Assembly (NCBI RefSeq): GCF_003940805.1
Contig: NZ_CP034328.1
Location: forward strand, 4,030,001-4,094,000
Length of the DNA: 64,000 nt
Reading direction: 5' to 3'
DNA from: Tabrizicola piscis
GTDB lineage: Bacteria > Pseudomonadota > Alphaproteobacteria > Rhodobacterales > Rhodobacteraceae
Shown here: piece after piece, positions 45,874-55,514 of the stretch
Position numbering within the stretch: the stretch's first letter is position 1
How the letters are laid out: every line of letters starts with the position of its first letter
Program-made: the position numbers and the translations under genes
The notes under the pieces: model-generated
What the model was told of the DNA's origin: nothing
The model's database searches: none
Seen by the model: only the letters and a program-made list of their open reading frames with translations

Positions 45874-47553
45874 ATGATCGACCCTGTCACCTTGGCCGTC
45901 ATCCAGGCCGGCCTCCAGCAGGTTTGCGACGAGATGGACCTGACCTTTTCCCGCGCCGCCTTTTCCCCCGTGATAGCCGAGGCGGATGACCGGTCGGATG
46001 GAATCTATGCCGCCGATGACGGCAGCCTGATCGCGCAGGGGGCCAAGGGTCTGCCGGTCTTTGTCGGCGTCATGCAGTTTTCCACCCGCACCATTCTGGA
46101 CCGCATCGCCAAGGGACTGACCGCGGCGCCGGAGCCGGGGGACATCTACATCGTCAACGACCCCTACCTGGGCGGTACGCATCTGATGGACGTGCGCTTT
46201 GCCATGCCGGTCTGGCGCGATGGGGTCATTTTCTGCTGGCTTTCGAATACCGGCCATTGGCCGGATACCGGCGGCGCGGTTCCGGGCGGCTTCAGCGCCA
46301 GCGCCATCAGCGCCGAACAGGAAGGCCTGCGCATTCCCCCGGTGAAGCTGTTCAAGAAGGGTGTGCTGGATAGCGAAATCTACCAGATCATCTGCTCCAA
46401 CATCCGGGTGCCGGACCAGCGGATCGGTGATGTGCAGGCGCAAGCCTCGGCCCTGCTGGTCGGGGCGGAACGACTGGCCGCACTGCTTGACCGCTATGGT
46501 GATGCCACGGTGACCGAGGCGATTGCCGAAATGCGTCGTCTGGCGGCGGCGCAGATGCGGACGCTCATCGGGTTGATCCCGCCCGGCCCCTGGCGCAGCA
46601 CGGCGATCATTGACAGCGACGGCGTGGTGAACCAGCCCCTGACCATCGCGCTGACCGTGTCCACCACGGCCGAGGGGCTGACCTTCGACTTCACCGGCAC
46701 CTCGCCGCCCTGTATGGGGCCGATGAATTCGGTCCGCGCCACCACGCTGTCGTCGATATACCTCGCCATGCGCCACATCTTCCCGGATGTGCCGATCAGC
46801 GCCGGCGCGTTTGAACCGCTGACCATCACCGGCATCGAAGGCACGTTCCTTGACGCCCAATACCCCCGCCCTGTGTCGGGCTGTGCCGCCGAGGTCAGCC
46901 AGCGCATTGCCGAGGCGGTGTTTGCAGCCCTCGTTCAGGCGATCCCGGACCGGGTCACGGCGGCACCTGCGGGCACCAGCGGCAACTTCGGGCTTGGCGG
47001 GCATGACCCGGAAAAGGGCCGTGATTATGTGATGTATCAGATCTCGGGCGGGGGCTATGGCGGCTTTGCCGGGGGGGATGGCATCGCCAATGGCTGTTCC
47101 ACCATCGGCATCTCCAAGGCCCCGCCGGTGGAGATCATGGAACAGACCTACCCCGTCCTCTACCGCCATTATGCCTTGCACGAAGGGTCGGGCGGGGCGG
47201 GGCAGCACCGGGGCGGGCTGGGGCTGGATTACGAGATCGAGCTTTTGCGCGGCACCGCACGGGCCAGTTTCGTGATGGACCATGGGCGGGTCGGGCCACA
47301 AGGCGCGCTGGGGGGCAGCGACGGTGCCGTCAACCGGGTGGAAGTGACGCAAGGCGGTGTGACGCTGATCCCGGAACATCTGTCCAAGGCACAGGACATC
47401 GCCTTGACCCCCGGTGACCGTGTCCGGGTACGCACCCCGGGTGGCGGTGGCTATGGGCCGCCTGCCGCGCGCGATCCGGCGCTGGTGGCGGAAGATGTGC
47501 GCCTTGGGCGGTACACGCAGGCGCAGGCCGACAGGCTTTGGCCGAACGGCTGA
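45874..47553 (+). CDS. hyuB: Hydantoinase/oxoprolinase subunit B
   Basis: The 559-residue protein matches the HyuB family: VIQAGLQQVCDEMDLTFSRA, IVNDPYLGGTHLMDVRFAMPV, PDTGGAVPGGFSASAISAEQ, GGYGGFAGGDGIANGCSTIG and GGAGQHRGGLGLDYE. It is the partner of HyuA in ATP-dependent lactam cleavage. A GC-rich repeat separates it from hyuA (91 bases), the largest gap between adjacent reading frames in this operon if UPF0280 starts upstream. It is the last gene; paired TTCGAA hairpins at 47562-47603 close the operon. No transporter or later pathway gene follows. Confidence 0.9.
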   Translation: MIDPVTLAVIQAGLQQVCDEMDLTFSRAAFSPVIAEADDRSDGIYAADDGSLIAQGAKGLPVFVGVMQFSTRTILDRIAKGLTAAPEPGDIYIVNDPYLGGTHLMDVRFAMPVWRDGVIFCWLSNTGHWPDTGGAVPGGFSASAISAEQEGLRIPPVKLFKKGVLDSEIYQIICSNIRVPDQRIGDVQAQASALLVGAERLAALLDRYGDATVTEAIAEMRRLAAAQMRTLIGLIPPGPWRSTAIIDSDGVVNQPLTIALTVSTTAEGLTFDFTGTSPPCMGPMNSVRATTLSSIYLAMRHIFPDVPISAGAFEPLTITGIEGTFLDAQYPRPVSGCAAEVSQRIAEAVFAALVQAIPDRVTAAPAGTSGNFGLGGHDPEKGRDYVMYQISGGGYGGFAGGDGIANGCSTIGISKAPPVEIMEQTYPVLYRHYALHEGSGGAGQHRGGLGLDYEIELLRGTARASFVMDHGRVGPQGALGGSDGAVNRVEVTQGGVTLIPEHLSKAQDIALTPGDRVRVRTPGGGGYGPPAARDPALVAEDVRLGRYTQAQADRLWPNG

Positions 47554-47561
47554 GCTGGGGC

Positions 47562-47603
47562 CAAAATTCTTCGAAGAATTTTGCAATTTTCTTCGAAGAA
47601 AAT
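47562..47603. repeat. Paired TTCGAA palindromes between convergent operons
   Basis: A perfect 22-base palindrome (47562-47583, core TTCTTCGAAGAA) is followed two bases later by a perfect 18-base palindrome (47586-47603, same core). It resembles the double palindrome at 25619-25664 and sits where the hyu operon and the RND operon converge, suggesting a bidirectional terminator. Confidence 0.85.
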
Positions 47604-47629
47604 CGGTCCCCTCGCCCGGAAGTTCCCCC

Positions 47630-50600
47630 CTATTCCGCCGCGTGGGGCGTGGTCTTTCGCCGGGACAACGCCTGTTCCAGCGCGGCAAGCCTGCCTTGCA
47701 GCAGCGCCATATCCTCGCGTCCCCGTTCGATCCGTTCGGCAAGCACATGCGCTTCGGGGTTCTCCGGCTCGGCCTCTTTCTTGCCGATGAACCGGCCAAG
47801 CACCCAGCCGAACAGCCGCGACAGATCGTCCATCACCAGATACATCGACGGCACGACCACCAGACTAAGCACGGTGGACACGATGATCCCCCCGATCACC
47901 GCAATCGCCATCGGCGCCCTGAAAGCCCCCCCTTCGCCCACGCCAAGCGCCGAGGGCAGCATCCCTGCCGACATCGCGATGGAGGTCATCACGATGGGCC
48001 GCGCGCGCTTGTGCCCGGCCTCGATCACCGCGTCGATCCGTTTCATCCCGCGGGCCCGCATTTCGATGGCGAAGTCGATGAGGAGGATGGCGTTCTTCGC
48101 CACGATCCCCATCAGCATCAGGATGCCGATCAGCACCGGCATGGACAGCGGGTTCTGCGTGATGATCAACGCCGCGGCCACCCCGCCGACCGACAGCAGC
48201 AGCGAGAAGATGATCGTCACCGGCTGCACCACGGAATGGAACAGCAAGATCAGCACGAACATCATCAGCAGCACGCCCAGCACCATGGCATTCACGAAAC
48301 TGCCGACCAGTTCCGCCTGCACCTCGGCATCGCCGGAGGGCGTGATCTTCACGGACGGTGGCAGGTTCAGCGTCGGCAGGATTTCCATGAACCGCGCGGT
48401 GGCCTGATCCAGCACGAAGCCCGGCGCGATGTCGGCGCCGATGGTGGCAACGCGCTGGCGGTTCAGGCGTTTCACGACCGAAGGGCCCTCGGCCACCTCG
48501 ACCGTTGCGACGGCAGAGAGCGGGACCGGACCAATCGCCGTCTGCACCTTCAGCGCCGACAGCCTTGCCAGATTGTCGCGCGAGACTTCGTCCAACTGCA
48601 CCCGGATCGGCACCAGCCGGTTGTCGATCGACAGTTTGCCAAGGGCCGCCGACACATCGCCGATGGTCGCAACCCGCACGACCGTGGCGATCTGTTGCAC
48701 CGTGACCCCCAGACGCGCGGCCTCTTCGGCCTTGGGCGTGATCTGGATTTCGGGGCGCGGCAGCGCCGCCTCGGTCGAGACGTTCAACAGCGTCGGTTCG
48801 TCCAGCAGCGCGGTTTCGATCTTCTGGATCGCCTCGTTCAGGTCGGCCTCGTCGATCGACAAGAGGTCAAAGCTGAACGGCCGCGAGCCGCCGGCCGCCC
48901 CGCCGATCTTGAAGGCCCGCACATCCGGAATGGCGCGCAGGGCGGTGAAGACCTCTTCCTCGATCTCGGCCTGCGGACGGATGCGGCCCTTGACCGGGGT
49001 TTCCGGCAAGTAAGGCCCGATCACCGGAATCGCCTGACCAACGTCGGACAGCTTGCGTCCAAGGCCGTTGTCCAGCCGGTCCAGAATGATGGTAAAGGTT
49101 GCCCGGCGTATATCCCGGTCGCCCAGAGGCGTTGAACCGCCGACCACCAGCACAGATTTCACCCCGTCGATATCGGTGACCAGCCTGCGCATCGCTTCGG
49201 TCGTGGCTGCCGTATCGTCCAGCGTGCTGCCCGGTGGCAGTTCGACGGAGGCGACGATGCGGCTTTCGTCTTCGGGTGGGAACAGGCTGCCGGGCACCGC
49301 CAGCATCGCCTGCACCGAGAAGATCACAAGCACCACTGCCGCCACGACCGTCAGGTAATAGGTCGGCAGCCCCAGCCAACGGATCTTCGTCGGACGCCAG
49401 ACCCGCGTGGTGGTCCGCACCAGGCCCATGTAGCCGCGCATGACCAGCCCGTCCCGTTCGCCGCCTTCGTGCACGGCGTCCTTGGCCCGCATCAGATAGG
49501 CCGCCATCATCGGCGTGATCAACCGCGCGACGAGCAGGGAAAACAGGACCGCAATGGCCACCGTCAGGCCGAATTGCCGGAAGTACTGCCCCGGAATCCC
49601 CGGCATGAAGCTGACCGGCACAAAGACCGCGACGATGGTGAAGGTGGTGGCAATGACCGCAAGGCCGATCTCATCCGCGGCTTCGATGGCCGCGCGGTAG
49701 GGGGTCTTGCCCATCCTGATATGGCGGGCGATGTTTTCGATCTCGACAATGGCATCGTCGACGAGGATGCCGGTGGCCAGCGTCAGGGCAAGGAAGGACA
49801 CGAGGTTCAGCGAAAAGCCCAGCATGTCCATCAAGAGGAACGTAGGGACCGCCGACAAGGGCAGCGCCACCGCTGAAATCAGCGTCGCACGCCAGTTGCG
49901 CAGGAAGGCAAAGACCACCAGCACGGCCAAAAGGGCCCCTTCCAGCAGGGTGTGGATCGCCGCCTCGTAGTTGCCGTAGGTGTAAAACACGGAATCGTCG
50001 ATCAGCGAGATGTCGACGTTGGGGTTTTCCAGCCGCAGCTGGTCGATCACCGAATTGGTGACTTCGGCCACGCTGACTTCTGACGCGCCTTTCGACCGGA
50101 AGACCAGGAAGCTGACCAGCGGTTCGCCGTCGACCCGGGTAAAGCTGACCAGTTCCTCGTAGCTGTCGATCACCTGACCAAGGTCGGTCAGCCGCACGAA
50201 GCGGCCCGAGGGCAAGGCAATTGTCGTCGCGGCAAGGGCTTCGACCGTGCCACTGTCACCAAGCGTGCGGATCACCTGTTCGCCCGACCCAAGGCTTAGC
50301 TTGCCGGCGCCAAGGTTGGCGTTCGTGGCGGCGATCTGCGCGCTGACCTGTTGGGCCGTGACGCCCAGACTGTCCATCTTCACCGGGTCAAGCTCGACCC
50401 GGATCTCGCGGTCAGCGCCGCCGATGCGGGTGACGCGGCCGATGCCGGGGCGGCCCTGCAAGGCGCGGGTGACGGTATCGTCAACGAACCAGCTGATTTC
50501 CTCCATCGTCATGTCCGGCGCGCGGACCGCGAAGGTCATGATCGCCTGACCCTCCACGTCGATGCGGGTGACGATGGGCGCTTCGACGTCGCCGGGAAGG

Positions 50601-50953
50601 TCGCCGCGGATCTGGTCCACCGCGTCTTTCACATCCTGCACCGCCTTGTCGGTCGGCACGTCCATCCGGAATTCCACCACCGTGCTGGACAGCCCGTCCG
50701 TGACGGTCGAGTTGACTTTCTTCACCCCGGTGATGCCTGCAACGGCATCCTCGATCTCTTTGGTGATCTGGGTTTCCATCTCGGCCGGGGCGGCGCCCGA
50801 CTGTGACACGCTGACTGCGACCAGCGGCACGTCGATGTTCGGAAACCGGGTGATTGGCAGCGAGTTGAAGCTTTGCCAGCCCAGCACCATCAACAGAAAG
50901 AAGGCCAGCAGCGGCGCGACAGGATTGCGGATCGACCAGGCGGAAAAGTTCAT
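47630..50953 (-). CDS. RND efflux transporter permease (HAE1 family)
   Basis: The 1107-residue inner-membrane pump has the RND architecture of twelve membrane helices in two halves with large periplasmic loops after helices 1 and 7. The start NFSAWSIRNPVAPLLAFFLL, the paired aspartates in ILVDDAIVEIENIARH (helix 4, proton relay), PVSFMPGIPGQYFRQFG and GIVAKNAILLIDFAIEMRAR are diagnostic. It exports toxic compounds by proton antiport. It is last in a tetR-adaptor-pump operon. An outer-membrane channel gene is absent, so a general TolC must serve. Confidence 0.92.
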   Translation of the reverse strand: MNFSAWSIRNPVAPLLAFFLLMVLGWQSFNSLPITRFPNIDVPLVAVSVSQSGAAPAEMETQITKEIEDAVAGITGVKKVNSTVTDGLSSTVVEFRMDVPTDKAVQDVKDAVDQIRGDLPGDVEAPIVTRIDVEGQAIMTFAVRAPDMTMEEISWFVDDTVTRALQGRPGIGRVTRIGGADREIRVELDPVKMDSLGVTAQQVSAQIAATNANLGAGKLSLGSGEQVIRTLGDSGTVEALAATTIALPSGRFVRLTDLGQVIDSYEELVSFTRVDGEPLVSFLVFRSKGASEVSVAEVTNSVIDQLRLENPNVDISLIDDSVFYTYGNYEAAIHTLLEGALLAVLVVFAFLRNWRATLISAVALPLSAVPTFLLMDMLGFSLNLVSFLALTLATGILVDDAIVEIENIARHIRMGKTPYRAAIEAADEIGLAVIATTFTIVAVFVPVSFMPGIPGQYFRQFGLTVAIAVLFSLLVARLITPMMAAYLMRAKDAVHEGGERDGLVMRGYMGLVRTTTRVWRPTKIRWLGLPTYYLTVVAAVVLVIFSVQAMLAVPGSLFPPEDESRIVASVELPPGSTLDDTAATTEAMRRLVTDIDGVKSVLVVGGSTPLGDRDIRRATFTIILDRLDNGLGRKLSDVGQAIPVIGPYLPETPVKGRIRPQAEIEEEVFTALRAIPDVRAFKIGGAAGGSRPFSFDLLSIDEADLNEAIQKIETALLDEPTLLNVSTEAALPRPEIQITPKAEEAARLGVTVQQIATVVRVATIGDVSAALGKLSIDNRLVPIRVQLDEVSRDNLARLSALKVQTAIGPVPLSAVATVEVAEGPSVVKRLNRQRVATIGADIAPGFVLDQATARFMEILPTLNLPPSVKITPSGDAEVQAELVGSFVNAMVLGVLLMMFVLILLFHSVVQPVTIIFSLLLSVGGVAAALIITQNPLSMPVLIGILMLMGIVAKNAILLIDFAIEMRARGMKRIDAVIEAGHKRARPIVMTSIAMSAGMLPSALGVGEGGAFRAPMAIAVIGGIIVSTVLSLVVVPSMYLVMDDLSRLFGWVLGRFIGKKEAEPENPEAHVLAERIERGREDMALLQGRLAALEQALSRRKTTPHAAE

Positions 50954-50963
50954 GGCTCAGCCC

Positions 50964-52154
50964 TCAATTCGTCTTTGCCGGGTCGAGTAGCGGATTGATC
51001 CGGTCACCGGCCCGAACGAAGGCCCCGGCCTTCGACACCACCAGATCGCCCGCCGCAAGGCCGTCGATCACTTCCACAAAGGCGCCGTCGCGGATGCCGG
51101 TCTTGACCACGACCCGTTCCACCAGCCCGTCGCGTACCCGCATCACCGTGATCCCCTCGGCCGAAGAGCCGATTGCCGTCAGCGGCACTGCCAGCGCCTC
51201 ACGTTCGGCCACGATGACCTCGGCTTCGACGAACATGCCTGCGCGCAGCAGCTCAGGGTCGGCCACCGCAATCCGGGCGCGGCCCAAGCGGGTGACCGTG
51301 TCGATGGTCGGCTCGACCAGATGGACGGTGCCTTCAAGCGCACCGATCATGCCGGCCGTGCGCAGCCGGGCGGGCTGGCCTTCATCAAGGCGCAGGATGT
51401 CGGACTCGGCCACGTCCGCGCGCAGTTCCAGCGCGCCGTCCCGGATGATGACAAACATCGGCTCGCCCGCCGCCGTGGCGATGGCGCCAATCCGCGCGTT
51501 CCGTGCGACGATCTTGCCCGCGACCGGAGCCTTCACTTCGGTCCGGCTGAGCTGCAGGTCGACGTTTTCCAGCCGCGCTTCGGCCAGCGCCAGTTGCGCA
51601 CGCGACGATTCCAGTGCCTGCCGGGCAACCTGTACCCGCGCTGCCGCCGAAACGGCATTTGCGTTGGCCGTATCGGCCTGCGCCTGCGGCGCGGTGCCCT
51701 GTTCGCGCAAAAGCGTCGTCCGGTCCGCCACGCGCTGCGCTTCGGCAGCGCTTGCCTCGGCCTCGACCAGTTGCGCCTCGGCCTGGGCAATCGCAGCGGC
51801 GGCGGCGGCAAGGGACGCAACCGACTCGCTGCGCTGCAATTCCAGCGAAGACCGTGACAGGACGGCCAGGACCTGACCTTCGGTCACGGTGTCGCCCACG
51901 TCAGCCGCCAAAGCCTCAAGCGGCTGGCCCTCGATCAGGGGGGCGACCTGCACCTCCTCGATCGCGCCGACAAGGCCCGAGGCGATGATCCGGTCGGTCA
52001 GGAGGCGGGCCCTCACTTCGGCCACGGTGATCGCGGGCAGGCTTTCGGCAACGGGGGCGGGCGCGTCCACCGCCGCCTCCGCCTCCTGCGCGCGAAGGGC
52101 GGGGGCGGGCAGGGCCATAAGGGCCGTCAGGGTCAGGACTGGTATCAGGCGCAT
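50964..52154 (-). CDS. RND efflux periplasmic adaptor subunit (membrane fusion protein)
   Basis: The 396-residue adaptor has a signal peptide (LIPVLTLTALMALPAPALRAQ, residues 3-23), a lipoyl-like half (PLIEGQPLEALAADVGDTVTEG), a long Ala/Glu/Arg-rich coiled coil (about residues 105-200) and the second half (RTEVKAPVAGKIVARNARIG), then the beta-barrel and membrane-proximal domains. It links the RND pump to an outer-membrane channel. It lies 10 bases before the pump gene and 6 bases after the tetR gene on the same strand. Confidence 0.92.
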   Translation of the reverse strand: MRLIPVLTLTALMALPAPALRAQEAEAAVDAPAPVAESLPAITVAEVRARLLTDRIIASGLVGAIEEVQVAPLIEGQPLEALAADVGDTVTEGQVLAVLSRSSLELQRSESVASLAAAAAAIAQAEAQLVEAEASAAEAQRVADRTTLLREQGTAPQAQADTANANAVSAAARVQVARQALESSRAQLALAEARLENVDLQLSRTEVKAPVAGKIVARNARIGAIATAAGEPMFVIIRDGALELRADVAESDILRLDEGQPARLRTAGMIGALEGTVHLVEPTIDTVTRLGRARIAVADPELLRAGMFVEAEVIVAEREALAVPLTAIGSSAEGITVMRVRDGLVERVVVKTGIRDGAFVEVIDGLAAGDLVVSKAGAFVRAGDRINPLLDPAKTN

Positions 52155-52160
52155 CGTGTC

Positions 52161-52775
52161 TCAGCCTTTTGGGATATCGTTCGAAATGTCTTTCATGATC
52201 AGGTCGATGGTCCGCACGACCATCGCGGCCAGCGCCGGGCTGGCCGGGCCGCATTGGCTGGTCCGCATCGCCACGGCCTTGACCAGCATCACCAGCATCT
52301 GGCTGTGCCCGGCATAGCGCTGTTGCACATCGTCCATGCTGCGTCCGGTCACACGGGCAAAAACCTCTGCCATATGGGTGACGACTGTCCGTTCCATCTG
52401 CAGCGCGGCCACGCCGATTTCGGGCTTGCGGATCGCGGCTGCCGTGATTTCAGCCCAAAGCCCGCCGTCCCCCATGCAGTCTTCGGTCAGGCGGGCCAGG
52501 ATCTTTTCGCGCAGCCGCCCAAGGGGGTCATCCGATACAAGGATTTCCGCGAAATCGCCCTGTATTTCTGCCAGATCCAGCCCGACCATCGCCTCGACGA
52601 TGGCAGCCTTGGAGGGGAAGTAGCGGTAGAAGTTGCCCACGCTCATCCCCGCCGCGCGGGCAAGGTCCTGCATCGACGCCCCGTCAAAGCCCTTTTCGGC
52701 AAAGGCCTGACGGATCGAGAACAGGATCTCGTGGCTGCGTTCTTCGGCGGCAGGGGTAGGCTGGGGCAGGGACAC
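52161..52775 (-). CDS. TetR/AcrR family regulator of the efflux operon
   Basis: The 204-residue regulator has an N-terminal helix-turn-helix (FDGASMQDLARAAGMSVGNF, YRYFPSKAAIVEAMVGLD, residues 34-71) and a TetR C-terminal ligand domain. It is the first gene of the tetR-adaptor-pump operon and likely represses its own promoter: a perfect 16-base palindrome lies 22 bases before its start. The divergent tgt gene begins 174 bases away. Confidence 0.9.
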   Translation of the reverse strand: MSLPQPTPAAEERSHEILFSIRQAFAEKGFDGASMQDLARAAGMSVGNFYRYFPSKAAIVEAMVGLDLAEIQGDFAEILVSDDPLGRLREKILARLTEDCMGDGGLWAEITAAAIRKPEIGVAALQMERTVVTHMAEVFARVTGRSMDDVQQRYAGHSQMLVMLVKAVAMRTSQCGPASPALAAMVVRTIDLIMKDISNDIPKG

Positions 52776-52796
52776 CTTGGGTACGACTCAGGTTGG

Positions 52797-52812
52797 GAAT
52801 GAACGTTCATTC
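52797..52812. promoter_or_regulatory. Perfect palindrome at the efflux operon promoter, candidate TetR operator
   Basis: GAATGAACGTTCATTC is a perfect 16-base inverted repeat immediately upstream of the tetR start. The TGAAnGnnCnTTCA form resembles operators of AcrR-like repressors. Autoregulation of the operon is the natural reading. Confidence 0.75.
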
Positions 52813-52829
52813 ACGCAATTAGCGATTGA

Positions 52830-54080
<1,251 letters not shown>

Positions 54081-54222
54081 GGTCCGCTGCCGGAAAAGGG
54101 TTCCGATCGCGAAACAATCTTGTGCAAAAATGCATAGCAGGCAGGGCGCAAACGCGGGTTGTGGCGGTTTTTGCAGAGCTTACCTTGAAATCCGTACACT
54201 TGGAATTCAAGGAACTAACCAG

Positions 54223-55317
54223 ATGACCGACCTGCTTTTTACCCCCACCACCCTTGGCGACATTGCGGTCAAGAACCGCGTTGTCATGGCGCCCCTGACC
54301 CGCAACCGCGCCCGGGCCGAGGATGACACGCCCTACGCCCTCCATGCCGAATACTACGCCCAGCGGGCCGGGGCCGGCCTGATCATCAGCGAAGGCACCC
54401 AGATATCGCCTGAGGGGAAAGGCTATGCTTGGACCCCCGGCATCTATTCCACAGCACAGGTCGCTGGCTGGAAAGCCGTCACCGACGCCGTCCATGCCAA
54501 GGGCGGCAAGATCGCGGCCCAGCTTTGGCACGTCGGCCGGATCAGCCATACCTCGTTGCAGCTGGATGGTGCCGCCCCCGTGGCGCCGTCGGCCATTGGC
54601 GCCGCGTCGAAAACCTTTGACGGCACCGGCTTTGTCGAAACCTCGGTTCCGCGCGCGCTGGATCTGGCTGAGATCCCCCGCCTGATCGAGGATTACCGCC
54701 AAGCTGCCCGCAACGCCGATGCGGCGGGCTTTGACGGGGTCGAGATTCATGCCGCCAACGGCTATCTGATCGACCAGTTCCTGCGCGACACCTCGAACAC
54801 CCGGACAGATGCCTATGGCGGGTCCATCGCCAACCGGGTGCGTTTCTTGGCCGAGGTGGTGACCGCTGTGACCGAAATCCTTGGGCCGGGCCGCGTCGGT
54901 GTGCGCCTCAGCCCGTTTTCCAACGCCAACAACGTTGGCATCGACAGCGACACTCTTGCCACGTTCGGGGCTGCTATCGACGTGCTGAACACGGCCAAGG
55001 TCGCCTTCCTGCACATGGTCGAAGGCCAGACCGGCGGCCCGCGTGACTGGCCGGCTGGCGCTTTGGAAACTCTGCGCGACCGGTTTGAGGGCACCTATAT
55101 CGCCAACAATGGCTATACCCGCGATACGGCCATCGCCGCTGTCGCTTCGGGCAAGGTCGATCTGGTCGCCTTCGGCAAGCTTTACATCTCGAACCCCGAT
55201 CTGGCCGAGCGTCTGGCCGCGGATGCGCCTTTGAACCCGCTGCCGACCAGTGGCCTTTATGGCGGTGGGCGCGAGGGCTATACCGACTATCCGGCATTGG
55301 CAGACATCGCCGCCTGA
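54223..55317 (+). CDS. Old Yellow Enzyme family alkene reductase (NemA-like)
   Basis: The 364-residue FMN enzyme is of the OYE family: LGDIAVKNRVVMAPLTRNRA, AAQLWHVGRISH, FDGVEIHAANGYLIDQFLRD, NTRTDAYGGSIANRVRF and GLYGGGREGYTDYP. It reduces activated alkenes, nitro compounds or N-ethylmaleimide with NADPH. ATG 54223 has AAGGA upstream; longer frames run back into tgt. A palindromic CTTGGAATTCAAG lies just before the ribosome site and could be an operator. A 10-bp hairpin follows the gene. Confidence 0.92.
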   Translation: MTDLLFTPTTLGDIAVKNRVVMAPLTRNRARAEDDTPYALHAEYYAQRAGAGLIISEGTQISPEGKGYAWTPGIYSTAQVAGWKAVTDAVHAKGGKIAAQLWHVGRISHTSLQLDGAAPVAPSAIGAASKTFDGTGFVETSVPRALDLAEIPRLIEDYRQAARNADAAGFDGVEIHAANGYLIDQFLRDTSNTRTDAYGGSIANRVRFLAEVVTAVTEILGPGRVGVRLSPFSNANNVGIDSDTLATFGAAIDVLNTAKVAFLHMVEGQTGGPRDWPAGALETLRDRFEGTYIANNGYTRDTAIAAVASGKVDLVAFGKLYISNPDLAERLAADAPLNPLPTSGLYGGGREGYTDYPALADIAA

Positions 55318-55333
55318 TCGGCAGACAAACCAT

Positions 55334-55366
55334 GCAAGGGGCGTGCCTGCTGATATCGCCCCTTGC
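55334..55366. terminator. Hairpin after the alkene reductase gene
   Basis: GCAAGGGGCG pairs perfectly with CGCCCCTTGC around a 13-base loop, 17 bases after the stop codon. It lacks a U tract but is the only stable structure before the lon promoter region. Confidence 0.65.
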
Positions 55367-55514
55367 AGCCGCACACGCAGACGTTCAGATTGCGACTATT
55401 GGCCTAGACTTGAATCCCACGCACGGGACCACAAGTTAACGTATCCCAAAGGCGGAGCGCGCCGGGTTGCCGATGGTCGGGGCCCCGTTCGTTGCCGCAG
55501 CAAAAGGACATCAG

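Noticed and set aside
55318..55514. Heat-shock promoter for lon
   Set aside because: CTTGAA at 55409-55414 fits a -35 element but nothing resembling a heat-shock -10 lies at 16-18 bases.
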